Source: Ga0077527 sp050250695 (GTDB taxonomy: Bacteria > Pseudomonadota > Gammaproteobacteria > Burkholderiales > SG8-41). From it: 64,000 bases of DNA. The DNA lies in the NCBI GenBank assembly GCA_050250695.1, contig JBFWOE010000001.1, positions 12,786 through 76,785 on the forward strand, in the 5' to 3' direction. The notes beneath the pieces were generated by a model. That model was not told the DNA's origin, made no database searches, and was given only the letters and a program-made list of their open reading frames with translations. Of this stretch, positions 58,042-64,000 are shown piece by piece (within the stretch, counting starts at the first letter, position 1; every line of letters begins with the position of its first letter). Made by a program: the position numbers and the translations under genes.

Positions 58042-58437
58042 ATGGCCACCCTGCTGATCATCGAAGACGAAACACCGATCCGTGCCAACCTGCGCCAATT
58101 GCTGCAGCTTGAGGGATACACGGTCCTCGAAACCGCCAACGGGGAAGAAGGCGTGGCTGCCGCGCATGCGCGGCAGCCCGACCTGGTGCTGTGCGACATC
58201 CTGATGCCGGGCATGGACGGCTATGCCGTGCTGGCCGCGCTGCGCGCAAGTCCTGCGACAAAAGCGCTGCCTTTCATTTTCCTGACCGCCAGCGCCAACC
58301 GCAGCGAACGCGAACAGGCCATCGCGCGCGGCGCCGACGAGTACCTGGTCAAGCCGGTACGCATCGCTGAAGTACTGGCCGCGATAGACAGCGTGTTGCA
58401 ACGAAGAAAAGGCAAACCGGAAGGGGAGCAGTCATGA
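58042..58437 (+). CDS. Single-domain response regulator (receiver 1)
   Basis: A 131-residue receiver with acidic pocket IIEDE, phospho-Asp52 in LVLCDILMPGMDG, Thr in FLTA and Lys in LVKPV. No output domain. It starts one base after the kinase stop and overlaps the next receiver by ATGA, so kinase and both receivers should be made together. Likely acts as a phosphotransfer intermediate or by protein interaction. Confidence 0.93.
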   Translation: MATLLIIEDETPIRANLRQLLQLEGYTVLETANGEEGVAAAHARQPDLVLCDILMPGMDGYAVLAALRASPATKALPFIFLTASANRSEREQAIARGADEYLVKPVRIAEVLAAIDSVLQRRKGKPEGEQS

Positions 58438-58802
58438 GCAGAAAAATACTGGTCATCGAGGACGAAGCGGACCTGCGCGCCAGCATCGTGCGCTTTTTGC
58501 TGGCCGAACAGTTCGACGTCTTTGTCGCCGCCAACGGCGAAGACGGCGTGGAGGTCGCACTGAAGGAAATGCCGGACCTCATCGTCTGCGACATCGCGAT
58601 GCCGCAGATGGACGGCTTCGGCACGTTGTTCACCCTGCGCGAAAACGTCACCACCAGCCACATCCCGTTCATCTTCCTGACCGCCAGCACGAAGGTTTAT
58701 GACCGCAAGTTCGGCTTCGAGCTGGGCGCCGACGATTACATCACCAAGCCGTTCTCCTTCGACACACTGCTGGCGGCCATTCACGGACGGCTGCCGAAGT
58801 AA
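58434..58802 (+). CDS. Single-domain response regulator (receiver 2)
   Basis: A 122-residue receiver with VIEDEAD, phospho-Asp53 in LIVCDIAMPQMDG, FLTAST and ITKPFSF. It is clearly similar to the preceding receiver, suggesting tandem duplication. No output domain; overlaps receiver 1 by ATGA. Confidence 0.93.
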   Translation: MSRKILVIEDEADLRASIVRFLLAEQFDVFVAANGEDGVEVALKEMPDLIVCDIAMPQMDGFGTLFTLRENVTTSHIPFIFLTASTKVYDRKFGFELGADDYITKPFSFDTLLAAIHGRLPK

Positions 58803-58805
58803 GGT

Positions 58806-59525
58806 ATGGTCATGGCCGCAACCAGACGCCAGATCATTGCAATCGGCGGCGCCGCCTTGCCGATTGAACACGACAACCTGCTGCTGATCGACTACTTCCT
58901 GAAGCAGACGCACAAACGCAAACCCCGGGTTTGTTTCATCGGCACCGCGCATGGCGACGCCGACTCCGGCCGTCTGCGCTTCTATGCCGGCATGAGCCGC
59001 TTCAACTGCCTGCCCGTGCACCTGCCCCTGTTTGCGCGCACTCCGCGCGACCTCGCCGGTTTCGTGATGGAACAGGACGCGATTTTTGTCGGCGGCGGCA
59101 ATACCCGCAGCATGCTCGCAGTGTGGCGCGACTGGGGACTGGACATCCACCTGCGCGCGGCATGGGAGAGCGGCATCGTGCTCGGCGGCTGGAGCGCCGG
59201 TTCGATCTGCTGGTTCGAACAGGGCATCACCGATTCCGTCGCCGGTCCGCTGACCGTGCTCGACTGCCTGGGTTTCCTGCCCGGCAGCAACTGCCCGCAC
59301 TACGACAGCGAACCGCTGCGCCGCCCGACCTACCGCAGGCTGGTCGCGCGGGGCAAGATCGCCGACGGATACGCCGCGGACGACGGCGTGGCGCTGCATT
59401 TCATCGGCAACCGCCTGGCCCGCGTGGTGGCCGACCATAAGCCGGCGCGCGGCTGGCAGCTCTCCCGCAACGGCCGCCGCGCCATCGAGCGCGCATTGCC
59501 GACGCGGCTCCTCGGCCGGCGCTGA
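58806..59525 (+). CDS. Peptidase family S51 protein (peptidase E/cyanophycinase-like)
   Basis: A 239-residue serine hydrolase. IIAIGGAALPIEHDN, FVGGGNTRSMLAVWRDWGL and LGGWSAGSICWF with nucleophile Ser130 match dipeptidase E (Asp-X dipeptides) rather than the larger cyanophycinases. No signal peptide, so cytoplasmic. It starts 3 bases after receiver 2 and may be cotranscribed, but no functional link is evident. Confidence 0.88.
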   Translation: MVMAATRRQIIAIGGAALPIEHDNLLLIDYFLKQTHKRKPRVCFIGTAHGDADSGRLRFYAGMSRFNCLPVHLPLFARTPRDLAGFVMEQDAIFVGGGNTRSMLAVWRDWGLDIHLRAAWESGIVLGGWSAGSICWFEQGITDSVAGPLTVLDCLGFLPGSNCPHYDSEPLRRPTYRRLVARGKIADGYAADDGVALHFIGNRLARVVADHKPARGWQLSRNGRRAIERALPTRLLGRR

Positions 59526-59580
59526 AGCGCAGCCATCGCGGGTTAGAATGGCGGCTTTTCCGCCACTCGCAACCATCCCG

Positions 59581-61350
59581 ATGTCCAAACCCGCGAAGCC
59601 CGGCACCGCACCCGCCGCGGCATCCACCTCCAATTTCATCCGCACCCACATCGACGCCGACCTCGCCGCGAACAAGTACTCCGGCCGCGGCTGGGGCGGC
59701 AAACCGGGCGCTGCGGCAAGCCACCGTGGCAGCGCCACCGACCCGGCGAAAATCCGCACGCGCTTCCCGCCTGAGCCCAACGGCTACCTGCATCTCGGCC
59801 ACGCCAAGTCGATCTGCCTCAATTTCGGCCTCGCCCTGCATTACGGCGGCGCCTGCCACCTGCGCTTCGATGACACCAACCCGGAAAAGGAAGAACAGGA
59901 ATATGTCGACGCCATCCGCGATGCGGTGTCCTGGCTGGGTTTTAACTGGGGACCGCACCAGTATTTCGCCAGCGATTACTTCGGTTTCATGTACGAAGCC
60001 GCCGAATACCTGATCGGCGCCGGCCATGCCTATGTCGACGAACAGAGCGCCGACGAAATCCGCGCCAATCGCGGCACATTGACCGAACCGGGCAAACCCG
60101 GCCCCTGGCGCGAGCGCCCCGCCGCGGAATCGCTGGCACGCTTCCGCGAAATGAGGGCAGGCAAACACGCGGACGGCGCAATGGTCCTGCGCGCGAAAAT
60201 CGACATGGCCTCGCCCAACATCAATCTGCGCGATCCGGCGATCTACCGCATCCGCAGGGCTACGCACCACCGCACCGGCGACGCCTGGTGCATCTATCCG
60301 ATGTACACCTACGCCCATCCGATTGAAGATGCACTGGAACGCATCACCCATTCGATCTGCACCCTGGAGTTCGAGGATCAGCGCCCGTTCTACGACTGGC
60401 TGTTGGCGCGCCTCGCCGAAGGCGGCCTGCTCGACAATCCTCTGCCGCAACAAATCGAGTTTGCAAGGCTCAACCTGACCAACGTCGTACTGTCGAAACG
60501 CCGGCTGATCCAGCTGGTCGAGGAAAAACACGTCTCCGGCTGGGATGACCCGCGAATGCCGACGCTGGCCGGCGCGCGGCGCCGCGGTTACACGCCGGAA
60601 GGCTTCCGGAAGTTCGCCGAACGCATCGGCGTGTCCAAGGCAGACTCGTGGATCGACTACTCGGTGCTCGAAGACTGCATGCGCGAGCACCTCAACGACA
60701 TCGCCGAGCGCCGCATCGCGGTGCTCGACCCGGTAAAGCTGGTCATCGACAACTACCCGGACGGCCAGCAGGAAGACTGCCACGCACCCAACCATCCGCA
60801 GAAACCGGAACTGGGCAAACGCGCGGTGCCGCTGAACCGCGAACTGTGGATCGAACGCGAGGATTTCAGCGAAACGCCGCCCAAGGGTTATTTCCGCCTG
60901 TTCCCCGGAAACAAGGTGCGCCTGCGCTACGGTTACGTGGTCGAATGCACTGGCTGCGACAAGGATGCCGCAGGTAACATCACTTCGGTGCACTGCAATT
61001 ACCTTCCCGAAACCAGATCCGGCACGCCCGGCGCCGATTCAGTGAAGGTCAAGGGCAACATCCACTGGCTCAGCGCGCGCCATGCCTGCGCCGCCGAAAT
61101 CCGGCTCTACGACCGGCTGTTCAGGGCACCGCATCCCGGTTCGGGCGGCCGCGATTTCCTGCTCGACCTCAACGGCGACGCACAACGCACCATCACCGCG
61201 CAGCTGGAACCGGCACTGCGCGAGGTCACGCCAGGCACCCGCTACCAGTTCGAGCGCCACGGCTATTTCATCGCCGACAGCAGGGACAGCAGACCCGGCA
61301 CACCGGTATTCAACCGCACGGTCACCCTGCGTGACTCGTGGACCAAATAA
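59581..61350 (+). CDS. glnS: Glutaminyl-tRNA synthetase
   Basis: A 589-residue class I synthetase. PPEPNGYLHLGHAKS contains the HIGH-type motif and VLSKRRL the KMSKS-type motif; the C-terminal anticodon-binding barrels run to about 580. The ATG at 59581 gives NFIRTHIDADLA near the N-terminus. Between that helix and TRFPPEP lies an extra glycine/alanine-rich stretch of roughly 20 residues (about 45-65) absent from the E. coli enzyme as I recall it. Confidence 0.97.
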   Translation: MSKPAKPGTAPAAASTSNFIRTHIDADLAANKYSGRGWGGKPGAAASHRGSATDPAKIRTRFPPEPNGYLHLGHAKSICLNFGLALHYGGACHLRFDDTNPEKEEQEYVDAIRDAVSWLGFNWGPHQYFASDYFGFMYEAAEYLIGAGHAYVDEQSADEIRANRGTLTEPGKPGPWRERPAAESLARFREMRAGKHADGAMVLRAKIDMASPNINLRDPAIYRIRRATHHRTGDAWCIYPMYTYAHPIEDALERITHSICTLEFEDQRPFYDWLLARLAEGGLLDNPLPQQIEFARLNLTNVVLSKRRLIQLVEEKHVSGWDDPRMPTLAGARRRGYTPEGFRKFAERIGVSKADSWIDYSVLEDCMREHLNDIAERRIAVLDPVKLVIDNYPDGQQEDCHAPNHPQKPELGKRAVPLNRELWIEREDFSETPPKGYFRLFPGNKVRLRYGYVVECTGCDKDAAGNITSVHCNYLPETRSGTPGADSVKVKGNIHWLSARHACAAEIRLYDRLFRAPHPGSGGRDFLLDLNGDAQRTITAQLEPALREVTPGTRYQFERHGYFIADSRDSRPGTPVFNRTVTLRDSWTK

Positions 61351-61375
61351 CCGCTTTCAACAAGGACATCCGACC

Positions 61376-62131
61376 ATGAGCACAACCAGGACTGCTGTGA
61401 TCACCGGCGCCGGCAGCGGCATCGGCAAAGCCACCGCGCTCGCCTTCCTCGAAGACGGCTGGAACGTGGTGCTGACCGGGCGGCGCCAGGCCAATCTTGA
61501 CGAAGCGCTGGCCGAGGCCGGCGCCAACAAGGCACGCGGCGTGGCGCTCAGCGCCGACGTCAGCGACCCGCAATCGGTCGCCGCGCTGTTCGAGCAGACC
61601 ATCAGGAAGTTCGGGCGCCTCGACGTGCTGTTCAACAACGCCGGCCAGAATGCGCCCGGTGTGCCCTTCGAGGATCTGCCGTACGACAAATGGAAAGCGG
61701 TGGTCGACACCAACCTCACCGGTTCCTTCCTCTGCGCCCAGGCGGCATTCCGCGTGATGAAGTCGCAGGATCCGCAGGGCGGGCGCATCATCAACAACGG
61801 TTCGATCTCGGCGCACGCGCCGCGTCCCGATTCCGCGCCCTATACCGCATCCAAACACGGCGTCAGCGGACTGACGCGCACCATGTCGCTCGACGGCCGC
61901 AAGTACGGCATTGCCTGCTGCCAGGTGGACGTGGGCAATGCGATGACCGAACTCGCCGCGCGCATGTCCAAGGGCGTCAAGCAGGCCGACGGCGCGATCA
62001 AGGTGGAGCCGATGATCGACGTCAGGGATGTCGCGCGCTCGGTGCTGTTCATGGCCAACCAGCCGCCCGGCGTCAACATCTATCACCTGATGGTGATGGC
62101 AACCAACATGCCCTACGCCGGGCGGGGCTGA
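61376..62131 (+). CDS. Short-chain dehydrogenase/reductase
   Basis: A 251-residue classical SDR: TGAGSGIGKATAL nucleotide site, NNAGQNAP, catalytic Ser in NNGSISAH, and Tyr/Lys in APYTASKHG. The GRRQ after strand 2 suggests NADP(H) preference. Substrate unknown. AAGGA lies 11 bases before the ATG; it follows glnS by 25 bases. Confidence 0.9.
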   Translation: MSTTRTAVITGAGSGIGKATALAFLEDGWNVVLTGRRQANLDEALAEAGANKARGVALSADVSDPQSVAALFEQTIRKFGRLDVLFNNAGQNAPGVPFEDLPYDKWKAVVDTNLTGSFLCAQAAFRVMKSQDPQGGRIINNGSISAHAPRPDSAPYTASKHGVSGLTRTMSLDGRKYGIACCQVDVGNAMTELAARMSKGVKQADGAIKVEPMIDVRDVARSVLFMANQPPGVNIYHLMVMATNMPYAGRG

Positions 62132-62146
62132 ACTGCCGGCGGTGCC

Positions 62147-62944
62147 TTACTCGACGGCGGCGAGCCGCCGCCGGGTCAGCCGTCCGGCGATTTCAACAAA
62201 CGCCCGGCCGACCTCGGAACCCGGCGCCGATTCCACCACCAGAGTGCGCGAACGCACCGCCTGCGGCACGATCGCGTCATAAGGAATCTCGCCCAGGTAA
62301 ACCAGCCTGACCGGCTCGCCGCCGGCATCGCCCGTCTTCAGGAACCGGTCAACGACCTGCTGCAGCTGCCGCTTCAGGGTTGCACCTTCCCCCCGCGTGC
62401 GCACCTGGTTCATCACCAGTTGCACCACGCTGCGGTCATGATGCACGGCGAGCACCTTGATCGTGGCATAGGCGTCGGCCAGTGACGTCGGCTCGGGCGT
62501 CGCCACTACCACGATTTCATCGGCCAGGGAGGCCGAGTAGAGCACCACATCGGCGATGCCGGCACCGGTGTCGATCAGCAGGTAATCGTAACGGCCGCCG
62601 AGTTCATCAAGCACGCGCCGCAAACGGTCGCGCAGTCCGTCGGTCAGCTTCGAATACTCGGCCAGTCCGGATCCCGCGGGCAACACCGAGAAACCGCCGG
62701 GCGCGCGCATGATCACGTCCTCCAGCCTGCCGGTACCCATCAGCACGTCGTGCAGCGTCGTTTTCGGCCTCAGGTTGAGCACGATATCAAGGTTGGCCAG
62801 CCCGAGGTCGGCATCCATCACCAGCACACGCTCGCCGGATCGCGCCAATGCGGCGGCCAGGTTGGCGGCCACGAATGTCTTGCCAACGCCACCCTTGCCG
62901 CTGGTGATGGCCACGACATGCGTGGTATGCGCAGCCGGATTCAT
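62147..62944 (-). CDS. MinD/FlhG-like P-loop ATPase
   Basis: A 265-residue ParA/MinD-superfamily ATPase. SGKGGVGKTFVAANLAAAL is the deviant Walker A site (Lys17, Lys22), DADLGLANLDIVL the switch, and IDTGAGIADVVLY the FlhG/YlxH-type Walker B. It most resembles FlhG (FleN), which sets flagellar number, but lacks the N-terminal glutamine-containing helix that activates FlhF, and no flhF or flagellar gene lies in the window. Coupled by ATGA to the GGDEF gene. Confidence 0.85.
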   Translation of the reverse strand: MNPAAHTTHVVAITSGKGGVGKTFVAANLAAALARSGERVLVMDADLGLANLDIVLNLRPKTTLHDVLMGTGRLEDVIMRAPGGFSVLPAGSGLAEYSKLTDGLRDRLRRVLDELGGRYDYLLIDTGAGIADVVLYSASLADEIVVVATPEPTSLADAYATIKVLAVHHDRSVVQLVMNQVRTRGEGATLKRQLQQVVDRFLKTGDAGGEPVRLVYLGEIPYDAIVPQAVRSRTLVVESAPGSEVGRAFVEIAGRLTRRRLAAVE

Positions 62945-63708
62945 GATGCGATACTCCCTTCGGTATTGAGCAGCGCGGCCCTTTCATCCAAGGAAACCAT
63001 GGAATCCGCGGCGCGGGAAAAACACACGCGGTTGCGTCCAGCCTGCTTGGCGGCATAAAGGGCGCGGTCGGCCTCGGTAATCAGCGTGGTTGGCGAAACC
63101 GAGGTCCAGGGCGCAACCGCCGCGCCGCCGCAGCTGACGGTCACCCCGAGCTGGGTCCCGTCCTCGAGAAAAATCGGCGTGTTTCCGATTTCGCGGTGCA
63201 GCCGCTCCGCGGTACCCTGCGCATGTGCCGCCAGGCTGCTGGGCAATATGACCGCCCACTCCTCTCCGCCACACCGCGCAACGGTGTCCATCGGACGTAC
63301 GCCGGCCTCCAGCGTCCAGGCCACCGACTTCAGCACGATGTCACCTACCGGGTGGCCGTAACGGTCGTTGACCTGCTTGAAGTGATCAATATCGAACAGC
63401 AGCAATGCCAGCGGCTCGCCGGTGCGCGTGACCCGATCCAGTTCGCGCTCCAGCACCAGCTGGAAATGGCGCTGGTTGGCGATACCGGTGAGCCCGTCGC
63501 GCGACGACAGCTCGCACAGGCCGTCGATCACCGCCTGCAGGCCCATCGTGTCATGCACTCCTTTGGCGAATGCATCACCGCGGCCGGCATGGCGCAGCAG
63601 GCGCAGCGCCTCGTCGAGTTGCAAATCGCTCAGTCCGGATTGCGGTTTTAACAGTGCGTTCAATGTAGCGCAGCGCCAGCAGGCGCCGCCCTCGGTAGGC
63701 CGATACAC
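62941..63708 (-). CDS. GGDEF-domain diguanylate cyclase
   Basis: A 255-residue protein. Residues 72-235 form a GGDEF domain: DGLTGIANQRHF, FDIDHFKQVND (metal and base contacts), signature GGEEW at 147-151 and GADRALYAAKQAGRN-like EADRALYAAKQ. The last signature residue is Trp instead of Phe. An inhibitory RxxD (R138-D141) precedes it by five residues, so feedback by c-di-GMP is likely. The N-terminal 70 residues match no domain I know. It is the first gene of a pair with the FlhG-like ATPase, hinting at motility or pilus control. Confidence 0.92.
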   Translation of the reverse strand: MYRPTEGGACWRCATLNALLKPQSGLSDLQLDEALRLLRHAGRGDAFAKGVHDTMGLQAVIDGLCELSSRDGLTGIANQRHFQLVLERELDRVTRTGEPLALLLFDIDHFKQVNDRYGHPVGDIVLKSVAWTLEAGVRPMDTVARCGGEEWAVILPSSLAAHAQGTAERLHREIGNTPIFLEDGTQLGVTVSCGGAAVAPWTSVSPTTLITEADRALYAAKQAGRNRVCFSRAADSMVSLDERAALLNTEGSIAS

Positions 63709-63767
63709 GAATTACGGCCCCGGGTCGGTCTTACTTGAACACGGATCGCGGGAGCCACGGCATCACC

Positions 63768-63791
63768 AAGGCGGCCGGGCAGCTCCGCCTT
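63768..63791. repeat. Inverted repeat upstream of the GGDEF gene
   Basis: AAGGCGG (63768-63774) pairs with CCGCCTT (63785-63791), followed on the plus strand by AAAATATTTTT. Both neighbouring reading frames run leftward, so it is not an obvious terminator for either; the adjoining AT-rich bases may hold the promoter of the GGDEF gene. Confidence 0.35.
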
Positions 63792-63821
63792 AAAATATTT
63801 TTATAATCAAGTGCTTAAACT

Positions 63822-64000
63822 ATGTCCTCAACGGCTTGAAACGCAGGCGTTTGGATTTGGCGCCTTCTTTGCCGAAGCGCTTCCTCTTGTCGGCTTCGTA
63901 TTCCTGCAGTTGCAGCTGAAAAACACCACCTGCGCATCGCCCTCGAAGGCGAGGAAATGGGTGGCAATGCGGTCGAGGAACCGCGCCGGCATGTGCATCT
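63822..64000 (-). pseudogene. ettA: Frameshifted C-terminal fragment of an EttA-like ABC-F protein
   Basis: On the minus strand one frame reads RFLDRIATHFLAFEGDAQVVFF and, one base out of register, a second reads QEYEADKRKRFGKEGAKSKR then LRFKPLRT and a TAG at 63824. Joined, these match the end of the ribosome-associated ATPase EttA (normally ...FFEGNYQEYEADKKKRLG...). About 11 instead of 12 bases separate the two parts, and the preceding HDRWFLD motif is also altered (HMPARFLD). This is either a decayed gene copy or a sequencing error; the 5' part lies outside the window. Confidence 0.65.

Noticed and set aside
1..64000. CRISPR arrays, insertion sequences, prophage genes, tRNA or rRNA
   Set aside because: Looked for direct repeats with spacers, transposase or integrase motifs and tRNA cloverleaf/CCA patterns on both strands; none was found. 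A computational scan would be needed to exclude weak cases.

Overview
The window reads as a contiguous chromosomal segment of a high-GC betaproteobacterium. Evidence: a complete, strictly collinear dcw cell-wall/division cluster (mraZ to ftsZ, then lpxC); its continuation through a DciA-like gene, an M23 peptidase, secA, argJ, a DUF815 ATPase and a Nudix/ThiE fusion towards zapD-yacG and pilCD-coaE; a meso-DAP-type MurE; a type A RNase P RNA; and the rsmI / LppC-yraN-diaA-dolP neighbourhood shared by beta- and gammaproteobacteria. I see no prophage, insertion sequence, CRISPR array, tRNA or rRNA. Coding density is very high and most adjacent cell-wall genes overlap by 1-4 bases.

Layout. 1-6945 is the accessory-looking part: a divergently transcribed GntR/UTRA regulator faces suyAB-like genes (split UxaA/SuyAB family lyase), followed on the same strand by a thiamine-diphosphate enzyme, an iron-sulfur protein, two small cytochrome b subunits resembling succinate dehydrogenase without a flavoprotein inside the window, and a formylglycine-type sulfatase that runs off the left edge. 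This looks like a catabolic unit for a sulfated or sulfonated carboxylic acid and is the best candidate for something undescribed. 6962-13948 holds a secreted TPR-like protein, the rpsP-rimM-trmD-rplS operon with promoter and terminator, a nitroreductase, ffh and a CcsA-like membrane protein. 13999-21146 holds a CorC-type transporter/regulator, pilC-pilD-coaE-zapD-yacG, the Nudix-ThiE fusion and the ATPase.

21169-45580 is one long leftward block: mraZ-rsmH-ftsL-ftsI-murE-murF-mraY-murD-ftsW-murG-murC-murB-ddl-ftsQ-ftsA-ftsZ-lpxC, then a small membrane protein, M23 peptidase, secA and argJ (the DciA-like gene is on the other strand). A sigma-70-like promoter with three MraZ boxes at exact 10-base spacing drives it at 45529-45580. 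Together these genes make lipid II, assemble the Z-ring, synthesise septal peptidoglycan and start lipid A synthesis. A terminator-shaped hairpin sits directly in front of secA.

45798-55462 holds rnpB, a ChaC-like gamma-glutamylcyclotransferase, pyrC, rsmI facing LppC-yraN-diaA-dolP, a diiron acyl-ACP-desaturase-like gene, rfaE2, and birA-coaX-SPOR. 55587-58802 encodes a soluble PAS-GAF-PAS-PAS histidine kinase with two stand-alone receivers. 58806-62131 holds a peptidase E homologue, glnS and an SDR oxidoreductase. 62147-64000 holds an FlhG/MinD-like ATPase with a GGDEF protein and, at the right edge, a frameshifted C-terminal piece of an EttA-like ABC-F gene. All identifications come from reading the sequence; no database search was run.
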